The position numbers and the translations under genes are program-made. Shown piece by piece: positions 11,442 through 21,944 of a stretch of 64,000 bases of DNA. Each line of letters starts with the position of its first letter. Within the stretch, counting starts at the first letter, position 1. The notes under the pieces are model-generated. The model worked only from the letters and a program-made list of their open reading frames with translations. It was not told the origin of the DNA and searched no databases. The DNA is from Hesperophylax magnus (taxonomy: Eukaryota; Arthropoda; Insecta; Trichoptera; Limnephilidae): positions 806,001-870,000 of the forward strand of contig JAIUSX010000008.1 of NCBI GenBank assembly GCA_026573805.1. The letters run 5' to 3'.

Positions 11442-11478
11442 AATTTTCCTAAATTCACGTCATGAATTTAGGAAAATT
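11442..11478. repeat. Perfect hairpin in the 3' UTR of element A
   Basis: Arms 11442-11457 and 11463-11478 are perfect 16-base complements around a 5-base loop. It lies 64 bases after the ORF2 stop and before the A-rich tail. A role in reverse-transcriptase recognition or RNA stability is possible but not shown. Confidence 0.8.
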
Positions 11479-11713
11479 GATTAATGATTAATAAAAAAAA
11501 ATAAACATAAACAAAATTTAATATTTAAAAAAAAAAATACATATCCTCTAAATTTATATTATCCGCTTCCTAATATGTGCTAATATGCGTTTATTGTTGT
11601 TGCATTTTATTAAGTACCCATTTCATACAAGATTGCCAGCTCGGTCTTTGAACAATTTACTACCAGTACTGTACCTACCTACTATTATTTCGTACCTAAT
11701 AAGTACATTTTTA

Positions 11714-11922
11714 TTTTTATATCTTATTTTTTCTAAGTTTAATAACTATTATATTATTTAAGTTATATTTTTTATTTTTTAATTTGTAATTAAATTTCTT
11801 ATTTTTCTTAATTTATATATTTTTATATCTTATTTTTTCTAAGTTTAATAACTATTATATTATTTAAGTTATATTTTTTATTTTTTAGTTTGTAATTAAA
11901 TTTCTTATTTTCTTAATTATAT
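11714..11922. repeat. Tandem duplication, 2 x ~106 bp, AT-rich
   Basis: The segment 11714-11819 is repeated almost identically at 11820-11922. The differences are a substitution and a few single-base deletions. It contains no coding sequence. The flanking 11541-11713 shows nothing recognisable. Confidence 0.9.
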
Positions 11923-12028
11923 AGTGTTATCGAATTTATCATCTAGTTTTATAGCTATTTTGTTAATTTTTAGCTACATCAACTAGTGAAATTTTACAAC
12001 CTATAAACCATAATGACTCACAACACTC

Positions 12029-12069
12029 CCCAACTCAAACACGAGAAATAATTTCTCAATTGAGTTGGG
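12029..12069. repeat. Hairpin with 10-bp outer and 6-bp inner stems
   Basis: Outer arms are CCCAACTCAA at 12029-12038 and its complement at 12060-12069. An inner GAGAAA/TTTCTC stem lies within (12043-12048 with 12052-12057). The structure is isolated in AT-rich DNA. Confidence 0.7.
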
Positions 12070-12242
12070 TAATTTTTTGTTAAAAATTTCAAATTTTTTC
12101 GCAATCAGCCTCAAAATATCTACATTTGTAAATTATTGTAATGTGTTTGTATATTCAATAAATAAAAAAAAAAAAAAATCTGCAGTATGTAAGGCATCCC
12201 AAATAATCATAAATCACAAATTCTTTTTTGAGGGAGTTAATA

Positions 12243-12303
12243 GGTACAAAAAGAAACAGTACAAAAATAAACAGGTACAAAAAGAAACAGTACAAAAATA
12301 AAA
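12243..12303. repeat. Tandem duplication, 2 x 31 bp
   Basis: A unit starting GGTACAAAAAGAAACAG occurs at 12243 and again at 12274. It is likely replication slippage. Confidence 0.85.
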
Positions 12304-13849
12304 AAATATGTAATATTTTTACTAATAAAACTTTTACATAGAAAATAGTTTGCACATTACAGTTTTTTTACATCTCAGATTTTAGATTTAATTATTTTTA
12401 TTTCGTACTAGAGCAATCCCGATGAGTTACATAACTCATTGTAGGATGAGAAGAATTTACAATGGTGGGATTTAATGGGTAAAATTTTATATAAGTATTT
12501 TGATATCAAAAAACCTTCACCGTCCAATGCTTTGTTTTTCTTTTGAAGTGGAAAAAATATGTCATCGGAAACCAAAATGAATGTACTTCTTATACTCCAA
12601 ATTGAATAAGCTCAGGAATCGCTGGAAATTTATCGAGTGCGTATACATGTATATACCTACATATTTATAGACATATAAAATTAATTAAGCTGACATTTTA
12701 AAATTATGTTCTGTAGAAAATTTTGCCCAAACATTTACTTTTAAGTGTTTATTTATGTAGTACCGTCTCAATTCCGTTAAACATTTTCCTTGGTGCCGTT
12801 ATTTTGTTCGGGATAAAACTCATTTTGTCTTCTGTTTTCCCATATTTAACTGAAACGTACGTATATATTAGCAAACAGATTTATTATAAATTGGTTAAAT
12901 TTTCCCTTGATTTTGAATATCATTTTAACGAAAGTAAATGCAGTAACTTGGGGAGATAATTCTACAATAAATAATTTAACAATCTACACGATTGTACAAT
13001 TTTAAAGATGAATATCCCTTTTTAATATTCGAATGACTTTAGGTACTTTATTAAAAACTTTATTGTAAATTTTATACCAGCTACTTTTTGTAATATCTTA
13101 TACTAGGGCAGACCCTGTGAATTCTTGAAAAATCTGTTTGCAATTTGAACTAAAGCAATTTTGTATTAAAATCTTATATTAGGTATAGAAAGGTATTTAT
13201 GGCATGTCTGAATTCTTCACATTCATTTGCAATTTTTCTGTGCCCAAAAATTGGCGTGACTGAAAGCCAAATAAATATAATTTATATGTAAAAAGAAAAA
13301 AATGTACATTATTTATAATTATTATATTTAAAATACTTTTTACATGAAAAAAAAATCTACTATATAATCATTTTTAGGTGCCCCATTACAAATAACAATC
13401 ACACATAACAGCGGAATTTTTAATTGAAAATAATATTTAACGTAATATTTGACTATTAAAATAAAGAAACTTAAGAATTTTAAAAAAATCTACAAAATAA
13501 ACTGTTTTCATATTTTTTTAACTATGTCCAAATTTTTTCTGAAACTTAACCACCGTGCACTCAAATCACTTCAAATTATGTCTAAAATATAATGTTTTCT
13601 TTTTTATTGGTGAAACATACAAAAAACCTTTACTCACTTGTGGAAGAGGTCAAATTATAAAAAACAGAAAATTTAACTAATAACTTTAAAAGTAATCGTT
13701 TGATTAAATAAAAAAATACGTAATAGAAATTACTGGACATACCGTCCGGGAATCAGACGACCTTTCCGGCTTAAGCTGTGGCCGTTACTAAAGAATAACT
13801 AAGATGTATAGGTAACAATACTTCTAAGCGCATTTACTTACTGTTAGCT
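12304..13849. other. AT-rich DNA, no gene seen
   Basis: I see no domain, RNA gene or element boundary. The last few hundred bases may belong to the 5' region of element B, but its start cannot be placed. Confidence 0.4.
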
Positions 13850-14100
13850 GTTCTTCTTACGTGAAAAAGTGCAGTAAAAGAGTGATATCTTATATATGTG
13901 ATACATCATTTTGTGGAGAAATATTCGTTTATTCTCCTGCGAAAATTAGTTTTTCGCTATCTTAATAATCTACGTGAATTTCAAGTTCTAAAAGTGATTT
14001 TGACAGTTGAGTTAACCATAGACACTTTTTGAAGTAGACGGTGATTCAAGCTGTGATAAATAAATTTTTCGTAAATTCTTATTTATAATCAAAACTCAAG

Positions 14101-15153
14101 ATGGATCCCCAGATATACATATCCAAAGCTACGGAAGCGGTAAAACAGATGCAAAACTGTATAAATGATGCTACAACGAAACTGAGCAAAGAACAAATGA
14201 GTAAATTGAATCCTAAGACTATAACTATATTAGGTTTAATTAGCGAAATGGCGGCAAAAATGGCTGAAATTTCCGGTGAAAATAGAATTTTAAGGAAGAT
14301 AAACAATCGTGTTCAAATCTCAACTGTAGAGCATCAATCGAGAGCTGAACTGGAAAATTTTCCCCAACTACCACCTATAACCAGAAATAATGCTCCTCCA
14401 GGACCTGCCAGACCTTCGGTAATAATTCACCAGTCAACAGACAATTCCGAGTCGACCCTAAAATCGCTGAAAAATGCTATCAATCCCAGTAAACTGGGCA
14501 TCCGAGTCACTGGAATGCGAGAACTAAAAAATGGTGGGGTGTTAATACACCCCAGCACTTCTGCTGAGGCAGATAAACTCGCGAACGCTCCGGCGCTTAA
14601 CGAAGCGGGATTAAAAGCAACCATTGCCCCAAATCGCCTCCCTCGCATCGCCATCCACAACCTCCCTCAAGACATTTCGGCAGAGGAAATTATAAGTGCC
14701 GTTCATCTTCAATCTTCCAACGACACTGGTCTATCTTTGGAGAACTTAAAATTGACCATGTCTTTTTCCCATAAATCTGGCCCTCGCACTGGAAACTGCA
14801 TCCACATTTTTAGAGTCCCTCCATCTGTGCGTCACTCTTTAATATCGCGAACTAAACTTGCCATAGACTGGCAACTACACCGAGTAAGAGACTGGGTAGA
14901 CAGTTTAAAGTGTGGCCACTGTCAATTATATGGTCACACAGCTTCAAAGTGCCAAACTGACTTACCTACCTGTCCCCACTGTGCCAAAGTTGGCCACAAC
15001 CGTGATGCCTGCCCCAATAAGGTGAAATCACCAGTATGCGCCACCTGCACCTTCTTCAGGAAACCGGCTTCTCACAATACTGGAGCTCAGGACTGCCCCG
15101 CCCGCCAGGCTGCTGAAAGACGTGAACTCTCTCGGATTAATTTTTTAGGTTGA
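14101..15153 (+). CDS. LINE ORF1, gag-like protein with zinc knuckles
   Basis: The protein has 350 residues. The N-terminus (1-70) is helix-prone. The middle part (about 130-260) resembles the gag-like RNA-binding domain common in insect LINEs, with IRVTGMRELKNGG and PRIAIHNLP segments. The C-terminus has CGHCQLYGHTASKC, CPHCAKVGHNRDAC and a third, spread-out C-X2-C...H...C motif. The ATG at 14101 follows a stop-containing leader. The stop codon overlaps the opening of the ORF2 frame at 15150-15153. Its expected role is RNA binding and particle formation with the ORF2 product. Confidence 0.85.
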   Translation: MDPQIYISKATEAVKQMQNCINDATTKLSKEQMSKLNPKTITILGLISEMAAKMAEISGENRILRKINNRVQISTVEHQSRAELENFPQLPPITRNNAPPGPARPSVIIHQSTDNSESTLKSLKNAINPSKLGIRVTGMRELKNGGVLIHPSTSAEADKLANAPALNEAGLKATIAPNRLPRIAIHNLPQDISAEEIISAVHLQSSNDTGLSLENLKLTMSFSHKSGPRTGNCIHIFRVPPSVRHSLISRTKLAIDWQLHRVRDWVDSLKCGHCQLYGHTASKCQTDLPTCPHCAKVGHNRDACPNKVKSPVCATCTFFRKPASHNTGAQDCPARQAAERRELSRINFLG

Positions 15154-17996
15154 ACCTGATCAATCGTTCTGTGAATAATTCCTTCTCAATGTACTATCAA
15201 AATGTTCGTGGCCTAAACACAAAACTGAATACCATTCGCTGTAACGTCAGTGTGTGTCAATATGACTTTATATTTTTTACTGAAACATGGCTCTCCGATA
15301 ATATCTCATCTGCTGAGCTGGGATTTTTTGACTATAACATTTTTCGTAGTGACCGTTCTACTTCTTCTGCTAAATGTAAAGGTGGTGGAGTGATGATTTG
15401 TGTAAACAAGAAATACCATTGCTATATTCTAGAGTCATCTAACAATGTGTCTGATCAATTGTTTCTATGTGTTCTATTAGGTAACAAAAAACTTGTACTC
15501 GGTTGTGTTTACATTCCTCCATCCTCGTCGATAGAAGTCTATAAGTCACATACTGTTTTAACTGAACATGTTTCTAGAAACGCTGATTCCTTATTTATTT
15601 GTGGCGATTATAATTTACCTAAAATATTGTGGCTGAACGACAATCAAGGTGTCAAAACTCCTACGAGAAATCTTTCCCCACAAGCTACTGAAATTGTAAA
15701 TTTTTTTGCCTACTTGAATCTGTTTCAAGTAAATCCAGTCACTAACTATCTAGGTTCTTGCCTAGATTTAATTTTTTCTAGCATACCAAATATCATAGTA
15801 AGTGAAGCTGATGTCTCTTTGTTACCTATAGATAAATATCATCCACCTCTCTCTATTAACATCACTAATTTCTTCCAATTAGATTCTCTGAAACCAAGTG
15901 CCTCTTATCACTACAAATATCTTAATGGTGACTACTCTAATATGAACAAATTTCTTTCCCAGATTAATTGGTCAGTACTATTTTTAAAATCTGATATTAA
16001 TGACGCTGTATTTAAATTTAATGAATGCGTCTCACGCGCTATAGATTTGTTTGTTCCTAAGGGATGTTACTATCAACCCAAGTTTCCAAATTGGTTTAGC
16101 TCAAAACTCAAACAGTTAATAATTGAAAAAAAGAAAACTCATAAGCTATTTAAAGACACTGGCAACTTAAACTTGTATCGAAAATTTTCTCATTTAAGGG
16201 AACTGTCCAAAATCGAATCAGCCAAATGCTATAAATCTTATTTAGAAGTTACTGAGTCAAAATTAATGCAAAACCCTAAACAATTTTGGCAATTTGTTGC
16301 GCAAAAGCGTACTGATAATGATCTTCCTTCTAGTATGCACTATAATGAAACTCATGCTACTAACGGTCTTGACATCGCCAACCTTTTTGCTAAACACTTC
16401 TCCTCTGTATATTCTGGTGCCTCATGCAACATCCCTCCACTCAACTATGACTACAACATTGACTTGAATGATTGCCAAATCTCACTTGTAGAGGTATACC
16501 AATCTTTAAGTAAACTTTCTAACAAAAAAAGTACCGGACCTGATGGCATTCCAGAAATCTTGCTAAAAGAATGTAAATATTCATTATCTATCCCAATTTG
16601 TATGTTGTACAACTTATCACTCTCATCTGGAACATTTGCTGATTCATGGAAAATTTCATATATTCGACCCATTTTTAAATCCGGGAACAAGTCAAACATT
16701 GAAAATTACAGACCAATATCAATTATATCTTGTATTCCAAAAATATTTGAGTCGATAATTACAAAGATAATCACTCCTATATTCAAAAATGTTCTGATTG
16801 ATGAACAGCATGGATTTAGATCGGCGAAATCTACAACAACGAATTTATTGTCCTTTACAAATACCATTGTTAAAGCCTTGGAAGACAACACTCAGGTTGA
16901 CGTACTCTATACTGATTTCTCCAAAGCCTTTGATAAAGTAAATCACTCGATTCTCATGGCCAAACTTTATGCTATAGGCATTAGAAACCCGTTGTTATCA
17001 TTCCTTCGCTCTTACTTGAGCGATAGAAAACAAAGGGTTAAAATAAACAACTTTGAATCCTTTAACATTGACGTAACGTCCGGCGTTCCCCAAGGAGCTC
17101 ATTTGGCCCCGCTTCTCTTCAACCTTTTTATTAACGATATCACCAAAGTTTTTTCTCATACACGCTTCTGGCTTTTTGCGGATGATAATAAGATTCTTCA
17201 GATAATTAAATCCTACCTTGACTGCTTACATTTTCAACGTGATATTGACTCGTTTAATAATTGGTGCAAAATAAACTGCATGGAACTTAATGTTGATAAA
17301 TGTAAAATTTTGTCCTTTTATAGAACCAAAAAACCTATTCAGTTTGATTATAAATTAAACAATGTTTGTTTATCTACTGTAACATCTATCAAGGATCTTG
17401 GGGTCACTCTAGACTGCAAACTTTCTTTCCGTGAGCACATTAACAACATTGTTAACAAATCACTTAAACTACTCGGCTTCGTTCATAGAATAACCTCTGA
17501 CTTTAAACATATAAGTACCCTTAAAACTCTTTACTGCTCGTTAGTTCGCCCTCACCTTGAATACGCTAGTGTTATTTGGTCTCCTTTCTATGCTGTCCAC
17601 ATTTGTCACATAGAATCCGTACAACATCGCTTCCTACGAGGAATCGCTTGGAGGTTGGGTCTTGAAAGAGGAGAGTACTCATATGATGAAGTTGAACAAA
17701 CTTTAAACATTTCTTCTTTGGAGAAACGTAGAAGGGACACTGATCTGATTTGCATATTTAAGATTATCAATGGTATTACAGACTCACCTGCTTTGTTGCA
17801 ACTTATCCAATTCAACATCCCTTCCCGTAGACTCCGAAATAATGAATTGCTGTTCGTCAATCAACATTCTACCAATTATGGATACCATTCTCCTTTGTCC
17901 AGAATGTCGAGACTTGTCAACTCACTGTCAAGTCAAAGCATTGAATTTTGTGGTATATGCCTAAATGACTTTCGACAGTCAATACGCAATGTCTAA
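15150..17996 (+). CDS. LINE ORF2, APE endonuclease and reverse transcriptase
   Basis: The frame is open for 948 codons. It contains no ATG until 15189 (residue 14). The endonuclease signature YQNVRG starts just after that, so translation must begin at 15189, at a non-ATG codon, or by coupling to the ORF1 stop. The endonuclease occupies about residues 15-235, with N18, E45 in TETW, D152/N154 in GDYN, D206 and H231. The reverse transcriptase has NYRPISI, HGFRSAKST, YTDFSKAFD (about 587-595) and SGVPQGAHLAP (about 644). The catalytic box is FADD at 676-679. The C-terminal segment matches the usual LINE thumb region. Length and motifs are normal, with no break seen. Confidence 0.9.
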   Translation: MNLINRSVNNSFSMYYQNVRGLNTKLNTIRCNVSVCQYDFIFFTETWLSDNISSAELGFFDYNIFRSDRSTSSAKCKGGGVMICVNKKYHCYILESSNNVSDQLFLCVLLGNKKLVLGCVYIPPSSSIEVYKSHTVLTEHVSRNADSLFICGDYNLPKILWLNDNQGVKTPTRNLSPQATEIVNFFAYLNLFQVNPVTNYLGSCLDLIFSSIPNIIVSEADVSLLPIDKYHPPLSINITNFFQLDSLKPSASYHYKYLNGDYSNMNKFLSQINWSVLFLKSDINDAVFKFNECVSRAIDLFVPKGCYYQPKFPNWFSSKLKQLIIEKKKTHKLFKDTGNLNLYRKFSHLRELSKIESAKCYKSYLEVTESKLMQNPKQFWQFVAQKRTDNDLPSSMHYNETHATNGLDIANLFAKHFSSVYSGASCNIPPLNYDYNIDLNDCQISLVEVYQSLSKLSNKKSTGPDGIPEILLKECKYSLSIPICMLYNLSLSSGTFADSWKISYIRPIFKSGNKSNIENYRPISIISCIPKIFESIITKIITPIFKNVLIDEQHGFRSAKSTTTNLLSFTNTIVKALEDNTQVDVLYTDFSKAFDKVNHSILMAKLYAIGIRNPLLSFLRSYLSDRKQRVKINNFESFNIDVTSGVPQGAHLAPLLFNLFINDITKVFSHTRFWLFADDNKILQIIKSYLDCLHFQRDIDSFNNWCKINCMELNVDKCKILSFYRTKKPIQFDYKLNNVCLSTVTSIKDLGVTLDCKLSFREHINNIVNKSLKLLGFVHRITSDFKHISTLKTLYCSLVRPHLEYASVIWSPFYAVHICHIESVQHRFLRGIAWRLGLERGEYSYDEVEQTLNISSLEKRRRDTDLICIFKIINGITDSPALLQLIQFNIPSRRLRNNELLFVNQHSTNYGYHSPLSRMSRLVNSLSSQSIEFCGICLNDFRQSIRNV

Positions 17997-18181
17997 TTTC
18001 TAATGCCCTTTGAACCATCTTCATGCTTTGACTTATTATTATATCCCATTCTTACTTTTATATTATTATTGTCATTATTATTGTCTTCGCTCCTCATTTA
18101 TATATGCTCTCCTTTCACTGTCATCTCTGTTTATAAAACTTATTCGTGTAATTAATATGTTGTTAATGGACTATTTGTCCG

Positions 18182-18223
<42 letters not shown>
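18182..18223 (+). repeat. (TAAA)n microsatellite, 3' tail of element B
   Basis: Roughly ten uninterrupted TAAA units follow the element B 3' UTR and mark its end. Flanking DNA resumes at about 18224. Confidence 0.9.
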
Positions 18224-18224
<1 letters not shown>

Positions 18225-18334
18225 CGCTGTAAGTGCTTGGGAACCTGCACACGAATACAGTTACATGCGCCTCAGAGTGTTGGAGTAACGTACGGCGAGT
18301 TTTCTTTATCGGAACAGAAGTTTGATATTTCCGA

Positions 18335-18672
18335 GTGTTATATTTTAATTCATTCTTATGAATACATTAATAAAATCGCTAATTTTTCTAGAGAGATTCC
18401 TCGGGAAGTTACTAATTCATCGTTTACAAAAATAAAATCTGGTGCTTCCCGCTCATCTTATAGTTGAAAAACGTTTTATAAAATTGGCAAACCGTTTTAC
18501 ATAAGATATTTAACGGTAAGGTCCTATTTTTATTATTCTTATATATAAATAACTTACATCCCTGGGAATCCCTCTAGAAACATTTAAGATTTTACATACG
18601 TGCATCACAAATAATTAAAATGTGAGCGTCGGGGCAAATCCCCATTATCAGGGTATTGTGTCGCCTTAACGG
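18335..18672 (+). repeat. Dispersed repeat D, copy 1
   Basis: The segment aligns by eye along its length with 35320-35655 in the same orientation. Shared phrases include TTTATAAAATTG, GGTAAGGTCCT, AAAATGTGAGCGTC and TGTCGCCTTAA. It has no coding potential. The class is unknown. Confidence 0.65.
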
Positions 18673-18724
18673 ATTGCGTCTAATAAGCAGAGCATGTTTT
18701 TTGGCACTTTTTTTCTTTAAATGT

Positions 18725-19050
18725 GAATACCACACAACTGCTCCTACCGCATGGAGCCAGGTAGACTATGGCATTCCCGTAAGTATAGGTATGCCATGAG
18801 GCTGAATGTTATGGGGTGGTGAAGTGAGTGGGGAAGAGGAAAGTGGGAAAGTACCTGTCAATTCAATTTGGTTAACAAACACGGTTAATGCCATTTCAAA
18901 CAATTTTTCAATTCTGAAATTACACCAGGGCAAAACTGAGAAAATCATCCAAAACGTGTCGAAAATATATTTCATATTATATTAAATGAATAAGATGTGA
19001 CATAAGATAAATTAATCAAATAAAATTTACTAGCGAAAGTCGACAAAGCA
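18725..19050 (-). repeat. SINE-A, decayed copy
   Basis: The copy matches 30345-30756 from the body leftward. Shared phrases are CAACTGCTCC, AGACTATGG, GGGGAAGAG, AACACGG and ACACCAGGGC. The tRNA-like head expected at the right end is too decayed to recognise. 19051-19699 to its right shows no recognisable feature. Confidence 0.6.
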
Positions 19051-19699
19051 GAAATCCAATTTATTTAGCAATAAATCTTTACACGGCGTCTTACGTCTAG
19101 AGTTTCTAAGTCAACACCATAAATTTTAGTTTTAACTGTCATTTTCATCTGGAGTTATGTAGCTTTGAAATATTTATTAAAATATAAAAAATAAAAACGG
19201 ATTCAGCTAGTTCGGATATTTATACTAAAATAAATTAAAAAAAATATACGAATTCTTACAAATGCTCGTGGAAAAAATTGAATAATTCTTACAATGGCGA
19301 CCGATACATACATTACTCAGCTTATTTCATCACCAATAATTCTGAATATATATGTATGTACATTCTACTGTATTTTTTAATTTTTATTATTGGATATAAT
19401 GACCTACATTCACCGCCTATGATACTCCCCGTGCACCTGATGACCTATTGACATATATTATTGTCATATAATCACCTTCTATTGTGCGGTGGAAAAGCTA
19501 GGCAACGCATTAAACATACGCAATCATGACATTTTTTTTATTCTAGAAAAACGATATGACTTATGTAACACTTAACACTGCCAACCAATCCTGCACAAAC
19601 TAACCTTTTTTGATAATAAGGGTAATAAAATTGGTATTTAAAAAAAAAAAACACCCTCTCACGTCGACTTTGATATCACTGTTTTTAACATTATCTCCT
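19051..19699. other. AT-rich DNA, no gene seen
   Basis: I see nothing recognisable here. A run of A at about 19639 precedes the next repeat. Confidence 0.4.
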
Positions 19700-20115
19700 C
19701 AGGAGGTCCTGAGGAAAATCATTCCCCTCAGGGCCTATGTCATATTTGGGGATGATATGTTTAGGGTGTTTTTAGATAAGGAAGGAGAGGAAGTTTTGAG
19801 AAGGAATGCGGTATAAGAGATGGGTAAGAATCTGGGGGTCAGCGTGTCTAGGAGTGACGGACGTATGAATCCATCCCTCCCCCTGCAGTGCCAGGTGTAC
19901 CGAGAGCTGGAGAGGTTGAAGATCTTTCGCAAGCAGTTTCCCTCAATCCGGCATGCCATGAAGTTGGTGGGCCGTACAAACTTCAACTTATTAACCCGGG
20001 CACCCCTGCTCCAGTCCAAGTCACCAAACGCAGAAAACCATTTAGGTAGAGGTTGTCTAATAAATGGTTCACGGGGTGGCGGTACCCATACCCGCCTCCC
20101 AAATTGTATCCGATT
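19700..20115 (+). repeat. Repeat B, copy 1 (with intact terminal hairpin)
   Basis: This is one of four related ~400-460-bp copies (others at 22645-23095 reverse, 59905-60310 and 63555-63975). The left end forms a stem of 11 pairs between 19704-19714 and 19726-19736, with one wobble. The body is purine-rich, then GC-rich. The right end has a GGCGGTACCCATACCCGCC-like motif. No tRNA boxes and no convincing protein are seen. Short frames cross it but differ between copies. Confidence 0.7.
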
Positions 20116-20816
20116 GGCATCTTAAATGTTTCCAAGCTACTCTTTTATTGATTGTCCTAGGTATTTTATTAAAAAATGTTTTATGAAATTAAACAAGAGG
20201 ATAGCAAGCACCAAATACATCAACTCTATTTACTAAAATGACCCTTAAGAAATTTTTCAAATCAGCTCGGTGTCAGAAAATTCTTTGGGTTATGTACTTT
20301 TAGCTCTCGTGAACACAGTCATAATTTCCAGAAAACATTTGCATATCATTAATATTAAGCATTGCGTGACTCTACCCCATACCGACTCTGACAATCACCT
20401 CCCTTGTGAAATGGCAAGAATTTGTCTCGGGAAATATATGAAAATTTTACAATAATTAACCAAAACCTTCGTGCTGAACTCTTGTTGTGAAAAACACATC
20501 GGTAATAATCGATTATTGCAAACAAAGGTATTTGTTTAATTCTAGCCGCAATATTCACTAGCGCAAACGCTCCTTACTGAAATGAACTGCATATTTTTAT
20601 TAAACCGTGCATATTTTGAACTATCTGTACCGTTAAGTAAAGAAAAATCAATATGTCATGTCATCTGAAACGGTCAGATGCGTATTACAAACCTTCATAG
20701 ATTATTTCAAACATGATGTTGTGAGCTAAAACTAGTTTCGTTAGACATTAAAATTCATAAGAATTAAGCACTTGCCATTAGAGAGTTGTTATCTCCCGGT
20801 ACACAGAAACAAATTT
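20116..20816. other. AT-rich DNA, no gene seen
   Basis: No domain or element is recognised. The last 12 bases before 20829 (20817-20828) are the left copy of the target duplication of the next feature. Confidence 0.4.
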
Positions 20817-20828
20817 ATAACAGAGATA

Positions 20829-21466
20829 TTTTTTTTTTTTTATTTATTGTTTTTGTGTTTAGTTCGTAGAACTCCATTTAATTTTTTTATAAATTTAATT
20901 TAGATTAAATTTGATAATATTATTATTAAGTTCTGCAAGTGTTTTAGTTTTTTATTATTGTGACAGCTGTTTCGGCTTGCATTTACTTGAACAATTAGAA
21001 ATCAATAAACGAACGAATGACCCAAACTTAACACTAATTAATAAAGTACGGAAAATAATTTACTCACCACTTCTCAGTATTTTCACAAAACCCAAGCAGT
21101 ATAATGCACCCAAATAATTCATAGCAATAAAGTCATTAGTAAATAATTAAGAACTCATTACCATTTACTGAGGGGAAAACATAGATTGGTTTAACCAACA
21201 ATAGATCATATTGTCATCGGTGTAACCAGTAATAAATCACCTTCAAAATTTACATTTGAAATAGCATAAATACGTCGTCTCAATGTGGACTAACCACAGT
21301 TTGAAAATGGCCTTGTAAGCCGAAACAGCTGTCACAATAATAAAAAACTAAAACACTTGCAGAACTTAATAATAATATTATCAAATTTAATCTAAATTAA
21401 ATTTATAAAAAAAAAAAAAAATAAATAAATAAAAAAAAAATAAAAATAAAATAAAATAAAATAAAA
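20829..21466. mobile_element. Fold-back retroposon with 12-bp target-site duplication
   Basis: The duplication ATAACAGAGATA stands at 20817-20828 and 21467-21478. Just inside, a T-run faces left and an A-rich (AAAT)-like tract faces right. Two ~98-bp arms, 20882-20980 and 21315-21414, are almost perfect reverse complements. Both ends therefore look like outward-facing 3' tails of one retroposon family, joined head to head across about 330 bp of internal sequence. This fits twin priming or an inverted dimer inserted by a LINE machinery. The arms carry a hammerhead-like 3' core (see 21300-21335). It encodes no protein. Confidence 0.75.
21300..21335 (+). ncRNA. Hammerhead-ribozyme-like remnant
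   Basis: Three pairs of stem II (GGC 21309-21311 with GCC 21319-21321) are followed by GAA, the palindrome ACAGCTGT and C (21322-21333). This is the 3' half of a hammerhead core with a self-complementary stem III. The 5' core should be CTGATGA but reads TTGAAAA at 21301-21307, so it is probably inactive. The left arm of the fold-back repeats only the part from stem II onward. Stem I is not recognisable. Confidence 0.35.
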
Positions 21467-21478
21467 ATAACAGAGATA

Positions 21479-21944
21479 ATTTATTTTTCGGAAAATGCAG
21501 CTAACCTAGACTAAAATTGCCTCTTTATCTCTGTGTTTTTGGTAAAAAAAGTCCAAAATTTTGGTTAAAGAATGACTTGAAGTACATCTATACAACGCGT
21601 TAAGCAATTAAAACTAACGAGTAAGTTAATAAACACTTGAACATTGATGATAAGACTGGTTCACTTTATTTTGCAATTTTTCTATTTGGAAGCGGTACTG
21701 TGCATTGTGCGGAAACCATTGTAAAACATATTTCTTAAAGTTAATGTAGTAATTGTGAGTCGTGGCCGACAAATTACAAATTACAGATTTTTCATCGTGA
21801 TCATAAAGACACGTATGTACTTTATACGTTCTTTATTTCTGGAAGGTGTACAATGTAAGGGTATTGTTCCAATTATTTTACAAGCAATAATTGTTCGCCT
21901 GAAACACTATTGGTATTGTTCCGTTGAAATCCAAGACAAGAGAG
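21479..21944. other. AT-rich DNA, no gene seen
   Basis: I see nothing firm. A candidate left edge of a diverged LTR, TGTGAGTCGTG, lies at about 21754. Confidence 0.3.

Larger units (their letters stand above)
7000..11540 (+). mobile_element. Non-LTR retrotransposon 'element A' (Jockey/CR1 group), near intact
   Basis: The element has two ORFs: a gag-like protein, then an endonuclease-reverse transcriptase. A 3' UTR follows with a hairpin (11442-11478) and an A-rich tail ending near 11537. Both frames are open over their full length with all key motifs, so this copy is recent or under recent selection. The 5' boundary is not visible; 7000 is a rough guess. I could not identify a target-site duplication. 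The clade call rests on the APE-type endonuclease, three CCHC knuckles and the spacing of the reverse transcriptase motifs. Confidence 0.8.
13850..18223 (+). mobile_element. Non-LTR retrotransposon 'element B' (CR1/Jockey group), near intact
   Basis: The element has two long overlapping ORFs and ends in a (TAAA)n microsatellite at 18182-18223. A short tandem repeat tail rather than poly(A) fits CR1-like elements. Both frames are complete. The 5' end is not visible, so 13850 is approximate. It is a different family from element A: the ORF1 proteins share only the knuckle plan, and the ORF2 proteins differ throughout outside catalytic motifs. Confidence 0.8.

Noticed and set aside
18182..18223. 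Telomere-like repeat
   Set aside because: It is a TAAA run at the end of a LINE, not the arthropod telomere repeat TTAGG.
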